Notes: generated from the letters alone by a model not told the origin. 12,798 nucleotides of DNA from Bacteroidota bacterium (GCA_947497195.1 CANMGM010000039.1:1-12798); one strand, 5' to 3'. Positions 1 to 9,725 are shown, counted from the stretch's first letter. Translations and numbers: made by a program.

Positions 1-2139
1 ACAACGGTTATCATTCAGGGTAAACGCCGCTTTAAAATTGAAGAAATAACCCGCGAAGAGCCATACATCAGAGCGCGTATTTCGGCATTCGAAGAAAAGC
101 GTCCTAAAAACAACGACAAAGAATTCGCAGCGCTGGTTTCGTCGCTGAAAGACACCTCGCTGCAAATCATTAAGCAATCGCCAAATATCCCTTCGGAAGC
201 GGCTTTTGCAATTAAAAATATCGAGAGTCCATCGTTTCTCATCAACTTCATTTCATCGAACATGAATGCTGAGGTTGATCTGAAACAAAAGATGCTCGAG
301 GTGGCCGATCTGAAGCAACGTGCCGAAATGGTGCTGCATCACATCACCAACGAACTGCAGATGTTGGAACTGAAGAATCAGATTCAGACCAAGGTTAAAA
401 TTGATATCGATCAGCAGCAACGCGAGTATTTCCTGCATCAGCAACTAAAGACTATTCAGGAAGAGTTGGGTGGAAATGTATTTGAAGAAGAAGTAATTGA
501 GCTGCGCAGCAAGGCCGAGTCGAAACAATGGAATGAAACCGTTAAGAAGCATTTTGCCAAGGAAATCGATAAGCTGCAGCGGATGAATCCGAATGCGGCC
601 GAATATTCGGTGCAGCGCAATTACCTCGACTTGTTAATCGAACTACCCTGGAACGAATTTACGACCGACAATTTCGACCTACAGAAGGCACGTAAAATCC
701 TCGACAAAGACCATTACGGCATGGAGAAGGTGAAAGAGCGCATTCTGGAGTACCTCGCTGTACTTAAGCTGAAAGGCAATATGCGATCTCCGATATTGTG
801 TTTTTATGGACCTCCGGGTGTGGGAAAAACCTCACTCGGTAAATCAATTGCTAAGTCGCTCGGGCGCGAATATGTGCGTATGTCGCTGGGTGGTGTACGC
901 TATGAAGCCGAAATTCGTGGTCACCGCAAAACATACATCGGCGCTATGCCCGGACGCATCATCCAAAACCTCCGCAAGGCAAAATCGGCCAATCCGGTAT
1001 TTGTGCTCGACGAAATCGACAAGGTAGGCCGCGATTCGCATGGCGACCCTTCATCGGCGCTGCTCGAAGTGCTCGATCCTGAGCAAAATAGTGCATTTTA
1101 CGATAATTATGTTGAGCAGGACTTTGACCTGAGTCGCGCCATGTTTATTGCAACAGCCAATTCCTTAAGCTCGATTCAGCCGGCCTTGCTCGACCGCATG
1201 GAATTGATCGAAGTTTCGGGTTACACGCTCGAGGAAAAAATCGAGATCGCAAAGCAGCATCTCATACCAAAGCAAGTTGGAGAACACGGCCTTACCAAGG
1301 CGCAGTTTAAGTTGAGCAAAAAAGCCATTCAGAAATTGGTGGAGGAGCATACCCGCGAATCGGGCGTTCGTTCGCTCGAGAAACGCATTGCCAAAGTTGT
1401 GCGCTCGGTTGCGAAGTCGATTGCGATGGATGAACCAATTCCAGCTTCGATTGAAGAGAAAGACATTGCACGCATCATGGGTCCGGCACGCTACCTGAGC
1501 GACAAATACGAAAACAACGAAACCGCCGGAGTGGTTACTGGTTTGGCCTGGACATCGGTAGGAGGGGAGATTCTGTTTATTGAAACGCTGGTGAGTAAAG
1601 GCAACGGGAAATTATCGCTTACCGGTAATTTAGGAACGGTGATGAAGGAGAGTGCCCAGATTGCACTCGAATTCCTGAAAGCACACGGCGAAACACTGCT
1701 AAAACTCGACGCACAAGTGTTCAACCATTACAACGTGCACGTGCATGTGCCCGAAGGCGCAACGCCCAAAGATGGTCCATCGGCGGGTATTGCCATGTTA
1801 ACCGCGCTGGCATCGGTGTTTTCGCAACGCAAGGTAAAATCGAAGCTGGCCATGACAGGCGAAATTACGCTGCGAGGTGTGGTGCTACCTGTTGGCGGAA
1901 TTAAAGAGAAGATTCTTGCAGCCAAGCGGGCCAACATTCAGGAAATTATTCTCTGTGCCGAGAACCGAAAAGATGTGGACGAGATCAATGCCGATTATTT
2001 AAAAGGGATTACATTCCATTATGTTTCGCGCATGGATGAGGTGTTGAAGCTGGCACTGACCAACGAGAAGGTGAAAAATCCGGTTCGGATTGAAGTGTCT
2101 GAGCAAAAGGAGAAAAAGAGGAAAGAAACACTCGCCTGA
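1..2139 (+). CDS. lon: ATP-dependent protease Lon (5' end cut off by the window)
   Basis: Lon is a cytosolic AAA+ serine protease that unfolds and degrades damaged and regulatory proteins. The reading frame is open from base 1, so the gene starts upstream; 712 residues are present. Bacterial Lon proteins are usually about 780-830 residues, so roughly 100 N-terminal residues are missing. Order in the fragment: end of the LON substrate-binding domain (to about residue 75), a charged helical linker (about 80-220), then the AAA+ module with Walker A GPPGVGKT (bases 808-831) and Walker B VFVLDEID (bases 997-1020). The C-terminal protease domain has catalytic Ser in PKDGPSAG (codon at 1780) and catalytic Lys in the second K of GGIKEK (codon at 1909), 43 residues apart as in E. 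coli Lon. The tail is Lys/Glu-rich. All key residues are intact. The ATG at 262 is internal. No convincing terminator follows the TGA stop. Confidence 0.97.
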   Translation, partial: TTVIIQGKRRFKIEEITREEPYIRARISAFEEKRPKNNDKEFAALVSSLKDTSLQIIKQSPNIPSEAAFAIKNIESPSFLINFISSNMNAEVDLKQKMLEVADLKQRAEMVLHHITNELQMLELKNQIQTKVKIDIDQQQREYFLHQQLKTIQEELGGNVFEEEVIELRSKAESKQWNETVKKHFAKEIDKLQRMNPNAAEYSVQRNYLDLLIELPWNEFTTDNFDLQKARKILDKDHYGMEKVKERILEYLAVLKLKGNMRSPILCFYGPPGVGKTSLGKSIAKSLGREYVRMSLGGVRYEAEIRGHRKTYIGAMPGRIIQNLRKAKSANPVFVLDEIDKVGRDSHGDPSSALLEVLDPEQNSAFYDNYVEQDFDLSRAMFIATANSLSSIQPALLDRMELIEVSGYTLEEKIEIAKQHLIPKQVGEHGLTKAQFKLSKKAIQKLVEEHTRESGVRSLEKRIAKVVRSVAKSIAMDEPIPASIEEKDIARIMGPARYLSDKYENNETAGVVTGLAWTSVGGEILFIETLVSKGNGKLSLTGNLGTVMKESAQIALEFLKAHGETLLKLDAQVFNHYNVHVHVPEGATPKDGPSAGIAMLTALASVFSQRKVKSKLAMTGEITLRGVVLPVGGIKEKILAAKRANIQEIILCAENRKDVDEINADYLKGITFHYVSRMDEVLKLALTNEKVKNPVRIEVSEQKEKKRKETLA

Positions 2140-2194
2140 ATCGATGAGCATTCGCGGTATGCAGAGCCGGTTTCAATTGCTTCGAATAAAGCAT

Positions 2195-2202
2195 TAATTT
2201 TG
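2195..2202 (+). promoter_or_regulatory. Putative -7 box (TAATTTTG) of the Rieske-like lipoprotein gene
   Basis: TAATTTTG matches the Bacteroidota TAnnTTTG element. A TTTC at 2171-2174, 20 bases upstream, is a fair -33 match. The box ends 10 bases before the ATG at 2213, so the transcript would have almost no leader. It implies that the lipoprotein gene is transcribed separately from lon. Confidence 0.5.
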
Positions 2203-2212
2203 GGGCATTGTG

Positions 2213-2647
2213 ATGAGAGCAATTCTTTTTTCAGCGACAGTTTTTGTTTGCCTCGTTTCGTTTCGGTGTAAAAAAGAAAATATAAATGAGCAGTTGGGGA
2301 TTCCCTATGTGAACGTTTCGCAGTATGTGTTTTTAAATGACCCGAATTTTATTGGGTTGAATGCGGTTGGCGGATTTGCTTTTTTGAATGGCGGTTCGAA
2401 GGGAATTATTATTTACCACCGTGCGTTTGACGAGTATGTTGCATTTGATCGTCACTGCACTTGGCAAACCTTTAACAATTGTACTGTTTCGCCCGATTCA
2501 TCTACCCTTGTGATTATGAATTGCGGATGTTGCACCAGTAAATATTCGCTTATAGATGGCAGTGTTATCAACGGACCTTCCATAAATCCGCTTTTGCAGT
2601 ACAATGCTCAGATTAGTTCACCGGGAACATTGCACGTATATAATTAA
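2213..2647 (+). CDS. Small lipoprotein with a Rieske-like fold and altered ligand positions
   Basis: This 144-residue protein has a short hydrophobic signal segment (about residues 2-18) ending in Cys19 followed by Lys-Lys, consistent with a lipoprotein. The lipobox is weak, with Arg just before the Cys. The body has the outline of a Rieske domain: a YVAFDRHC segment (Cys82), then MNCGCC (Cys104, 106, 107), then YSLIDGSVINGP, the usual 'F-x-L-x-x-G-x-x-x-x-GP' region of Rieske proteins, and an ending typical of this family (TLHVYN). True Rieske proteins use C-x-H and C-x2-H. Here both His are missing: Trp84 and Cys107 sit in their places. I recognise similar small lipoproteins from Bacteroidota genomes, but no function is known to me. 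ATG at 2213 is preferred; a GTG at 2210 is directly in front. The gene ends in the hairpin shared with ahcY. An [2Fe-2S] cluster is doubtful; another metal site or a purely structural role is possible. Confidence 0.72.
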   Translation: MRAILFSATVFVCLVSFRCKKENINEQLGIPYVNVSQYVFLNDPNFIGLNAVGGFAFLNGGSKGIIIYHRAFDEYVAFDRHCTWQTFNNCTVSPDSSTLVIMNCGCCTSKYSLIDGSVINGPSINPLLQYNAQISSPGTLHVYN

Positions 2648-2678
2648 AAAGCCCCAACCCGAATAAGGCTGAGGCTTT
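2643..2678 (-). terminator. Intrinsic terminator of ahcY, between convergent genes
   Basis: A 9-bp stem pairs 2648-2656 with 2670-2678 around a 13-base loop. Read on the minus strand the stem begins AAAGCCTCA and ends TGGGGCTTT (one G-T wobble), followed by TTTTTAATT. It lies immediately after the lipoprotein stop at 2647 and 21 bases beyond the ahcY stop. The plus-strand exit lacks a T-tract, so it should act mainly on ahcY. Confidence 0.75.
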
Positions 2679-2699
2679 CCAAGAAATTCAAAACTATTA

Positions 2700-4022
2700 T
2701 TAATAGCGGTAATACTCTGGTTTGAAAGGACCTTGAACCTGAACACCGATATAATCAGCCTGATCAACATCCAATACATCGAGTTCGGCACCCAATTTAC
2801 CCAAATGCAATGCGGCTACTTTTTCGTCGAGATGCTTTGGAAGGGTGTAAACCTTTTTCTCGTATGCTGAAGTATTGGTCCACAACTCAAGCTGAGCAAG
2901 GGTTTGATTCGTAAATGAGTTCGACATTACGAAAGATGGATGTCCAGTTGCGCAACCTAAATTCACCAAACGACCTTCGGCAAGCACGATTATGTCTTTA
3001 CCATCGATGGTGTATTTATCGACCTGAGGCTTGATTTCATCTTTCGAAGCTCCGTAATTCGCATTCAACCAAGCCATATCGATTTCGGTATCGAAGTGCC
3101 CGATGTTGCAAACAATCGCATTGTGTTTCATGGCGCGGAAATGGCGTTCGGTAACGATGTCCATGTTTCCTGTAGCTGTAACGATAATGTCGGCCTGTTT
3201 AACGGCATTGTCCATTTTCATTACCTGGTAACCGTCCATACAAGCCTGAAGCGCGCAGATTGGGTCGATTTCGGTAACGATAACGCGCACACCTTGCGAA
3301 GAAAGCGATTGAGCAGATCCTTTTCCAACATCACCATAACCAGCAACTACGGCTACTTTACCGGCAAGCATTAAATCGGTTGCACGACGAATGGCATCAA
3401 CCAATGACTCACGGCAACCGTATTTGTTATCGAATTTCGATTTGGTAACCGAGTCGTTGATATTGATGGCAGGAACGAGGAGCGTTCCTTTTTTCATGCG
3501 CTCATACAAGCGATGAACTCCTGTGGTGGTTTCTTCTGAAAGTCCTTTAATTTCTGCGGCCAACTCAGGGTATTTATCGAACACCATGTTGGTTAAATCG
3601 CCACCATCATCCAAAATCATGTTTAATGGCTTACGCTCTTTCCCGAAGAAAAGCGTTTGTTCGATGCACCAGTCGAATTCCTCGGCTGTCATTCCTTTCC
3701 ACGCATATACCGGAATGCCAGCAGCAGCAATTGCAGCGGCAGCATGATCTTGCGTAGAGAAAATATTGCATGACGACCAAGTTACTTCTGCGCCTAACTC
3801 AACCAATGTTTCGATGAGCACAGCAGTTTGAATGGTCATGTGCAAACATCCGGCAACACGCGCCCCTGCAAGTGGCTTACTCGCACCATATTCGGCACGT
3901 AATGCCATCAATCCGGGCATTTCAGCTTCAGCAAGTCTAATCTCTTTTCTACCCCACTCAGCCAGGGAGATGTCTTTCACTTTGTAAGGGATGTAAGAAT
4001 CCACAGCAACGTTTTGTTCCAT
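2700..4022 (-). CDS. ahcY: Adenosylhomocysteinase (S-adenosyl-L-homocysteine hydrolase)
   Basis: This cytosolic NAD-dependent enzyme splits S-adenosylhomocysteine into adenosine and homocysteine, removing the product inhibitor of methyltransferases and feeding the methionine cycle. Starting at the MEQNVAVD methionine (4022), the protein is 440 residues, the normal family length. Visible signatures are HMTIQT (61-66), the [13 protein letters not shown] region near 86, SVTKSKFDN with the active-site Lys194 and Asp198, the NAD-binding GYGDVGKG (228-235), and the family's C-terminal end KPEYYRY. An ATG at 4064 is in frame, but it would add 14 untypical residues and lies upstream of the predicted transcription start, so it is rejected. 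The gene is monocistronic: its own promoter lies just upstream and a terminator just downstream. No other methionine-cycle gene is nearby. The predicted leader is too short for a SAH or SAM riboswitch. Confidence 0.97.
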   Translation of the reverse strand: MEQNVAVDSYIPYKVKDISLAEWGRKEIRLAEAEMPGLMALRAEYGASKPLAGARVAGCLHMTIQTAVLIETLVELGAEVTWSSCNIFSTQDHAAAAIAAAGIPVYAWKGMTAEEFDWCIEQTLFFGKERKPLNMILDDGGDLTNMVFDKYPELAAEIKGLSEETTTGVHRLYERMKKGTLLVPAININDSVTKSKFDNKYGCRESLVDAIRRATDLMLAGKVAVVAGYGDVGKGSAQSLSSQGVRVIVTEIDPICALQACMDGYQVMKMDNAVKQADIIVTATGNMDIVTERHFRAMKHNAIVCNIGHFDTEIDMAWLNANYGASKDEIKPQVDKYTIDGKDIIVLAEGRLVNLGCATGHPSFVMSNSFTNQTLAQLELWTNTSAYEKKVYTLPKHLDEKVAALHLGKLGAELDVLDVDQADYIGVQVQGPFKPEYYRY

Positions 4023-4045
4023 TGTTTTTTTTGTTAAAATGGCTG

Positions 4046-4078
4046 CAAATATAGTAATAATCAAATCATTTCGGCAAA
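4046..4078 (-). promoter_or_regulatory. ahcY promoter, Bacteroidota type
   Basis: On the minus strand, TTTG (4078-4075) is followed after 21 bases by TATATTTG (4053-4046). This is the best match in the window to the -33/-7 consensus TTTG-N19-21-TAnnTTTG. Transcription should begin about 6 bases further on, leaving a leader of roughly 17-18 bases before the ATG at 4022. Confidence 0.8.
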
Positions 4079-4126
4079 TAGGCTGTTAATTTCTTTAGCT
4101 TTCATGCAAGAAACACAATTAATCTT

Positions 4127-4133
4127 TACCTTG
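4127..4133 (+). promoter_or_regulatory. Possible weak -7 box (TACCTTG) of clpPX
   Basis: TACCTTGCGGCC resembles the -7 element with one T missing (TAnnTTG). I see no good -33 TTTG at the right distance. It would give a leader of about 60-65 bases that contains the inverted repeat at 4146-4169. The ahcY promoter lies back-to-back about 50 bases away on the other strand. Confidence 0.35.
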
Positions 4134-4145
4134 CGGCCAGTTTGT

Positions 4146-4169
4146 CATACAAATAAGTATGGCATACTT
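4146..4169 (+). promoter_or_regulatory. Inverted repeat in the clpP leader, possible operator or RNA hairpin
   Basis: AAGTATG-G-CATACTT at 4155-4169 is a perfect 7-bp inverted repeat around one central base. A further CATAC at 4146-4150 can pair with the GTATG at 4157-4161, so three half-sites are present. The near-zero spacer suits a dimeric DNA-binding protein better than a hairpin, while the CATAC/GTATG pair with a 6-base loop could form an RNA stem. The regulator is unknown. Confidence 0.5.
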
Positions 4170-4201
4170 GCTGAAAACAACAGTTTACAAACAGAATCGC
4201 T

Positions 4202-4879
4202 ATGTTCAATTCAGACGAATTTCGCAAATACGCAGTTAAGCACAGAGGAATTAGCTCTGCAACCTTACACAATTACACTTCCATTCATGCCGATTACATT
4301 TCGCCTACAATTATTGAGGAGCGGCAGTTAAACATTGCGCAGATGGACGTATTCTCCCGTTTGATGATGGATCGCATCATCTTTTTGGGCGTGGGCATCA
4401 ACGATTATGTAGCCAATATCGTTCAGGCGCAGTTGCTGTTTTTAGAAAGCGTTGATTCTAAAAAAGACATTCAAATCTACATGAACAGTCCGGGTGGATC
4501 TGTTTACGCCGGTTTGGGAATCTACGACACCATGCAGTACATTGCTCCCGATGTAGCTACTATTTGCACAGGAATGGCCGCTTCGATGGGCGCCGTTCTG
4601 TTATGTGCAGGTGCTGCGAAGAAACGTACGGCGCTAAAACATGCCCGCATCATGATTCACCAGCCGATGGGCGGAGCGCAGGGGCAAGCATCTGACATTG
4701 AAATTACCGCACGCGAAATCCAGAAATTGAAGAAGGAATTGTACGATATCATTGCATCGCATTCCGGTCAGGCGTACGATAAAGTTGAAAAAGATTCAGA
4801 CCGCGACTACTGGATGACGGCCGAAGAAGCGAAGGAATATGGAATGATTGACGAAATCCTTGTGCGCAATACCAAGTAA
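4202..4879 (+). CDS. clpP: ATP-dependent Clp protease proteolytic subunit
   Basis: ClpP is the serine peptidase barrel (two stacked heptamers) that degrades proteins fed in by ClpX or other Clp ATPases in the cytosol. At 225 residues it has normal length for Bacteroidota. The complete catalytic triad is visible: Ser128 in GMAASMG, His153 in MIHQP, and Asp202 in DSDRDYW. The N-terminal extension before the conserved [14 protein letters not shown] (50-63) agrees with what I know of the phylum's ClpP proteins and may be processed. The start at 4202 is the natural one; no Shine-Dalgarno sequence precedes it. The stop codon overlaps the clpX start (TAATG), indicating co-transcription and probably coupled translation. 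Confidence 0.97.
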   Translation: MFNSDEFRKYAVKHRGISSATLHNYTSIHADYISPTIIEERQLNIAQMDVFSRLMMDRIIFLGVGINDYVANIVQAQLLFLESVDSKKDIQIYMNSPGGSVYAGLGIYDTMQYIAPDVATICTGMAASMGAVLLCAGAAKKRTALKHARIMIHQPMGGAQGQASDIEITAREIQKLKKELYDIIASHSGQAYDKVEKDSDRDYWMTAEEAKEYGMIDEILVRNTK

Positions 4880-6117
4880 TGGATAAAGTCAAAGAAAAAT
4901 GCTCGTTTTGCGGGCGCAGTAAGAAAGAAACAGCCATTCTTATTGCAGGGCTTGATGCCTTCATCTGCGATATGTGCGTTACCCAGGCACACACCATCGT
5001 TATTGACGAACTTGCTGAACGAAGTGGGGGTAGTTTCAAGGCAGACATCAATCTGTTGAAGCCATTGGAAATAAAAAATCATCTCGATGAATATGTAATT
5101 GGTCAGAACGACGCCAAGCGCGTACTTTCTGTTGCCGTTTACAACCATTACAAGCGCTTAACCCAGAAATCGCTGAAAAAGGATGATGATACCGAAATCG
5201 AAAAATCGAACATAATCCTCATAGGCGAAACCGGAACCGGGAAAACGCTTTTGGCCAAAACGATTTCCAAAATACTCAACGTTCCGTTTTGTATTGCGGA
5301 TGCTACCGTTCTAACAGAAGCGGGCTATGTGGGCGAAGACGTAGAAAGTATTCTTGCGCGTTTGCTTCAGGCTGCCGATTACAATGTAGATGCGGCTCAG
5401 CGCGGAATTGTTTTTATTGATGAAGTTGATAAAATTGCCCGGAAAAGCGATAATCCATCCATAACCCGCGATGTTTCGGGCGAAGGCGTTCAGCAAGGCC
5501 TGCTCAAGCTGCTTGAAGGTGCAGTGGTGAATGTGCCGCCTCAAGGCGGAAGAAAGCATCCGGAACAGAAAATGGTGGCCATCGATACACGCAACATCCT
5601 ATTTATCTGCGGCGGAGCATTTGATGGAATTGATAAGAAGATTGCTCGTCGGATGCAGAGTCAAACCATTGGCTATTCCTCTTCTACCGAGCGCGAAGCC
5701 ATCGATAAAGAGAATATGTTGCAGTATGTGAACTCGCAAGACCTGAAAAGTTTCGGACTTATTCCGGAGTTAATTGGTCGCTTGCCGGTAGTTTCGCATT
5801 TGAATCCGCTCGATGCCGAATCGCTGAAACGTATTCTTACCGAACCGAAAAACGCGCTCATCAAACAATACCAGAAGTTATTTGCAATTGATCATGTTGC
5901 CCTACACTTTGGTGAAGGAGTCCTCGACTTTATTGTATCAAAAGCAATCGAGTATAAACTGGGCGCACGCGGCTTGCGGTCTATCTGCGAAGGAATTTTA
6001 ACGGATGTAATGTTCGAGTTGCCTTCTCAGGAAGAAGTGCGTGAATTTACGGTAACACTTGAGTTTGCCCGCGAGCGCTTCAACAAACTGAAGCTTTCGC
6101 ATCTGCGTGCAGCTTAA
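4879..6117 (+). CDS. clpX: ATP-dependent Clp protease ATP-binding subunit ClpX
   Basis: ClpX is the hexameric AAA+ unfoldase that recognises substrates and threads them into ClpP. All parts are present in 412 residues: an N-terminal zinc-binding domain with Cys8, Cys11, Cys30 and Cys33; Walker A GETGTGKT (116-123); pore loop GYVG (149-152); Walker B with DE at 181-182; the RKH loop (225-227); an arginine finger in ELIGRLP (Arg301); and sensor-2 GARGLR (362-367). The ClpP-docking tripeptide appears as IGY (264-266) instead of the E. coli IGF, a conservative change. The ATG overlaps the clpP stop by one base. The gene ends exactly where the convergent leucine-rich-repeat gene ends (stops at 6115-6117 and 6118-6120), with no room for a terminator between them. 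Confidence 0.97.
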   Translation: MDKVKEKCSFCGRSKKETAILIAGLDAFICDMCVTQAHTIVIDELAERSGGSFKADINLLKPLEIKNHLDEYVIGQNDAKRVLSVAVYNHYKRLTQKSLKKDDDTEIEKSNIILIGETGTGKTLLAKTISKILNVPFCIADATVLTEAGYVGEDVESILARLLQAADYNVDAAQRGIVFIDEVDKIARKSDNPSITRDVSGEGVQQGLLKLLEGAVVNVPPQGGRKHPEQKMVAIDTRNILFICGGAFDGIDKKIARRMQSQTIGYSSSTEREAIDKENMLQYVNSQDLKSFGLIPELIGRLPVVSHLNPLDAESLKRILTEPKNALIKQYQKLFAIDHVALHFGEGVLDFIVSKAIEYKLGARGLRSICEGILTDVMFELPSQEEVREFTVTLEFARERFNKLKLSHLRAA

Positions 6118-6711
6118 TTACCTACCGCAATTGCAATCTGGCGATAGTAGAATTGTTGCATCCGGAAACATATCCGTGATGTCTTCACGTTCGGATGCTG
6201 TTAATAAAATCGTACGCATATCGAGCCAACGCAATTTGTGAAGTTTTTCCATACTCCGGGGTAGTGCCGTAACTTCGTTCGCCCAAATCTGCAGAAACTC
6301 AAGATTGCTAAGTTTGCCGATTTCAAAGGGCAATGCCTGAACAGAATTCATTCCCAAATCGAGATAACGCAATGCCTGTAAATCGCCTATCGATTTCGAC
6401 AGCGTTACAAGTCTATTGCGTTCGAGGTTAAGTACCTCAAGCTTATTCAACTCACCAATATTGTCGGGTATTGCAGTGATTTTGTTGTTGCCCAAATCGA
6501 GCTGTCGTAGATTCTTGAATCTGAAAATCTCGGTTGGAAATTCGGTGAGGCCTTTTCGTCTTAATTTTAAGCAAACCACCGAATCGGGCATTTCGAGAGC
6601 CTTTTCGATTGATGTGAAGCACTTTAATTTAAGCGTATAGTCGGGCTGCCCATCGAGCCATTGTGCCGACGAGCATAAAAAAAATGCTATAATTAAAATC
6701 CTAGCCGACAT
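6118..6711 (-). CDS. Exported leucine-rich-repeat protein
   Basis: This 197-residue protein has an N-terminal hydrophobic segment (about residues 4-17, IIAFFLCSSA region) that looks like a signal peptide, so it probably acts outside the cytoplasm. Residues about 46-180 form five to six leucine-rich repeats with a 23-residue period (for example LRQLDLGNNKITAIPDNI and LEVLNLERNRLVTLSKSI, with related units starting near 46, 69, 92, 115, 138 and 161). The last unit is degenerate. The C-terminus ends in DCNCGR, with two close cysteines, an ending I have seen on other Bacteroidota LRR proteins. Such repeats normally bind proteins; the partner is unknown. Its start codon overlaps the ribF stop (TAATG), so it is the second gene of a ribF operon. 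No functional link to flavin metabolism is apparent. Confidence 0.85.
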   Translation of the reverse strand: MSARILIIAFFLCSSAQWLDGQPDYTLKLKCFTSIEKALEMPDSVVCLKLRRKGLTEFPTEIFRFKNLRQLDLGNNKITAIPDNIGELNKLEVLNLERNRLVTLSKSIGDLQALRYLDLGMNSVQALPFEIGKLSNLEFLQIWANEVTALPRSMEKLHKLRWLDMRTILLTASEREDITDMFPDATILLSPDCNCGR

Positions 6712-7643
6712 TACACCTTAAAAAAATCTTCCACCTGTTTTTTATCGAGAAGCAATTGATTCTTCAATGCAGCAATATCGTCAAATTTTTTCTCATCGCG
6801 TAGGCGTTTAAAACATGAAACGCTTAGATGCTGTCCGTACAAATCGCCGGTAAAACCGAGCAGATGAACCTCAAGTGTTAATTCTTGCTCAACATGCATT
6901 GTAGGTCGGTACCCAATATTCATCATGGCCTGATATGCTGATCCATTAACAGAAACTTTAACGGTATAAACGCCCGAAGCCGGAATTAATTTCAAGGGGT
7001 GCGAAATTTCTATGTTGGCGGTCGGGAAGCCGATGGTTCTTCCAAGTGCGTTTCCATGCACGACCTTTCCACTCAATGTGTAAGGATAACCCAGGAATGC
7101 ATTGGCTGTTTCGAGGTCGCCCGCTGTTAAGGCTTTGCGAATACGCGATGATGAAATGGTAACCTGATCGATGATGCGGGCAGGAATTTCCTCAACTTCA
7201 AATCCGTAAACCATTGCCATTTGCTTCAATTTGAGGAAGGAGCCTTCCCTGTTTTTTCCGAACTGATGGTCGTAACCAATTACCAGCTTTGATGCGCCAA
7301 TTAGGTCGACAATTATTTTACGGATGTAATCATCGGCCGACATTTCTGCAAATGCTTTGTCGAAGGGAATAACGAGTAAATGATCAACACCAAGCGCAGA
7401 CAACCGTTCGGCTTTTTCTTCGACCGATTGCAGCAGCTTCAGACTTGAGTCGTTCGGAAAAAGAACGCTGCGCGGATGCGGATCGAACGTAACAACAACG
7501 CTTTCGCCCTGATTCTCCTTTGCCGAACGTATGAGTCGGTCAATAATCTGCTGATGTCCGAGGTGCACACCATCAAAAGTTCCCGTGGTAACGACTGGAT
7601 TTTTAGGGCGGTTTGGGGAAAATTTACCGAAATGGACTTTCAC
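6711..7643 (-). CDS. ribF: Bifunctional riboflavin kinase / FAD synthetase
   Basis: RibF phosphorylates riboflavin to FMN and adenylylates FMN to FAD in the cytosol. The N-terminal nucleotidyltransferase half shows GTFDGVHLGH (21-30), VTFDPHP and the ISSSRIR motif (163-169). The C-terminal flavokinase half shows GFPTAN (205-210), PASGVY, MNIGYRPT and the Glu-containing LEVHLLGF segment (Glu258). I place the start at GTG 7643 (310 residues): the family normally begins with a short 'MKV-' strand shortly before the GTFDG motif, and a TAGGTTTG box ends only 5 bases upstream of it. In-frame ATGs at 7661 and 7697 would lie upstream of the predicted transcription start, and the longer one adds an untypical hydrophobic stretch. 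The stop overlaps the start of the leucine-rich-repeat gene. Function is certain, start position moderately so. Confidence 0.95.
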   Translation of the reverse strand: MKVHFGKFSPNRPKNPVVTTGTFDGVHLGHQQIIDRLIRSAKENQGESVVVTFDPHPRSVLFPNDSSLKLLQSVEEKAERLSALGVDHLLVIPFDKAFAEMSADDYIRKIIVDLIGASKLVIGYDHQFGKNREGSFLKLKQMAMVYGFEVEEIPARIIDQVTISSSRIRKALTAGDLETANAFLGYPYTLSGKVVHGNALGRTIGFPTANIEISHPLKLIPASGVYTVKVSVNGSAYQAMMNIGYRPTMHVEQELTLEVHLLGFTGDLYGQHLSVSCFKRLRDEKKFDDIAALKNQLLLDKKQVEDFFKV

Positions 7644-7648
7644 AGGCG

Positions 7649-7656
7649 CAAACCTA
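7649..7656 (-). promoter_or_regulatory. Putative ribF -7 box (TAGGTTTG)
   Basis: On the minus strand TAGGTTTG matches TAnnTTTG exactly. Only a poor T-rich -33 is seen upstream. Transcription would begin at or next to the GTG at 7643, giving a leaderless mRNA. This site is the main reason for rejecting the two upstream ATGs as ribF starts. Confidence 0.5.
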
Positions 7657-7710
7657 ATCATTATCCAAGGAAAAAACAGTACAAGAATCGAAATCAAGCT
7701 TTACTCATGA

Positions 7711-9366
<1,656 letters not shown>

Positions 9367-9373
9367 GCGACCT

Positions 9374-9610
9374 ATGATATTAGAAATAATCAGCCCGGAT
9401 AAGAAACTCTTCGAAGGCGAGGTAAAATCAATCATTTTACCGGGCATCGACGGTTCGTTTGGGATTCTCGACAAACACGCTCCATTGATTTCGGCTTTGA
9501 AAAAGGGAGAAATAAAAATTACCGATAACGCATCTAAGGATCAAACATTCCCTGTTAACGGTGGCGTTGTCGAGGTTCTGAACAACAAGGTAATTGTACT
9601 AGCAGAATAA
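9374..9610 (+). CDS. atpC: F1F0 ATP synthase subunit epsilon, short form
   Basis: Epsilon is part of the central rotor stalk and couples F1 to the c-ring. Only 78 residues are present: the N-terminal beta-sandwich, with EIISPDKKLFEGEVKSIILP and GSFGILDKHAPL as family signatures and a final strand ending NNKVIVLAE. The C-terminal two-helix domain, which in E. coli inhibits ATP hydrolysis, is absent. The gene is not cut by a frameshift, since a terminator hairpin follows directly. Short epsilons are common in Bacteroidota. The ATG at 9374 is preferred over an in-frame start at 9347 inside atpD, because MILEIISPDK is the standard N-terminus. No Shine-Dalgarno sequence is present; the short gap to atpD suggests co-transcription. 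Confidence 0.93.
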   Translation: MILEIISPDKKLFEGEVKSIILPGIDGSFGILDKHAPLISALKKGEIKITDNASKDQTFPVNGGVVEVLNNKVIVLAE

Positions 9611-9634
9611 AGAATTGCATTAGATAATTTTTTG

Positions 9635-9661
9635 AGGCGCTTCTGATGAGGCGCCTTTTTT
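9635..9661 (+). terminator. Intrinsic terminator of atpD-atpC
   Basis: AGGCGC (9635-9640) pairs with GCGCCT (9651-9656) around a 10-base loop and is followed by a run of six T (9656-9661). It stands 24 bases after the atpC stop and separates the ATP synthase pair from the glycosyltransferase gene. Confidence 0.85.
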
Positions 9662-9713
9662 ATTGCCACGTACTGAAGCGGAAATAACCCGAGTCGAATG
9701 AGGGTGATTTGCC

Positions 9714-9721
9714 TAAATTCG
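9714..9721 (+). promoter_or_regulatory. Possible imperfect -7 box (TAAATTCG) of the GT9 gene
   Basis: TAAATTCG differs from TAnnTTTG at one position and ends 4 bases before the GTG start, the same geometry as at ribF. No -33 match is evident. The terminator upstream means the gene needs its own promoter, but this site is weak. Confidence 0.3.
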
Positions 9722-9725
9722 CTGG

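Noticed and set aside
4023..4045. SAH or SAM riboswitch before ahcY
   Set aside because: The strong promoter match at 4046-4078 leaves a leader of under 20 bases, far too short for a riboswitch.
4104..4331. Plus-strand open frame of 75 codons upstream of and overlapping clpP
   Set aside because: It overlaps the clpP start in another frame, contains the inverted repeat and the possible promoter, and resembles nothing known.
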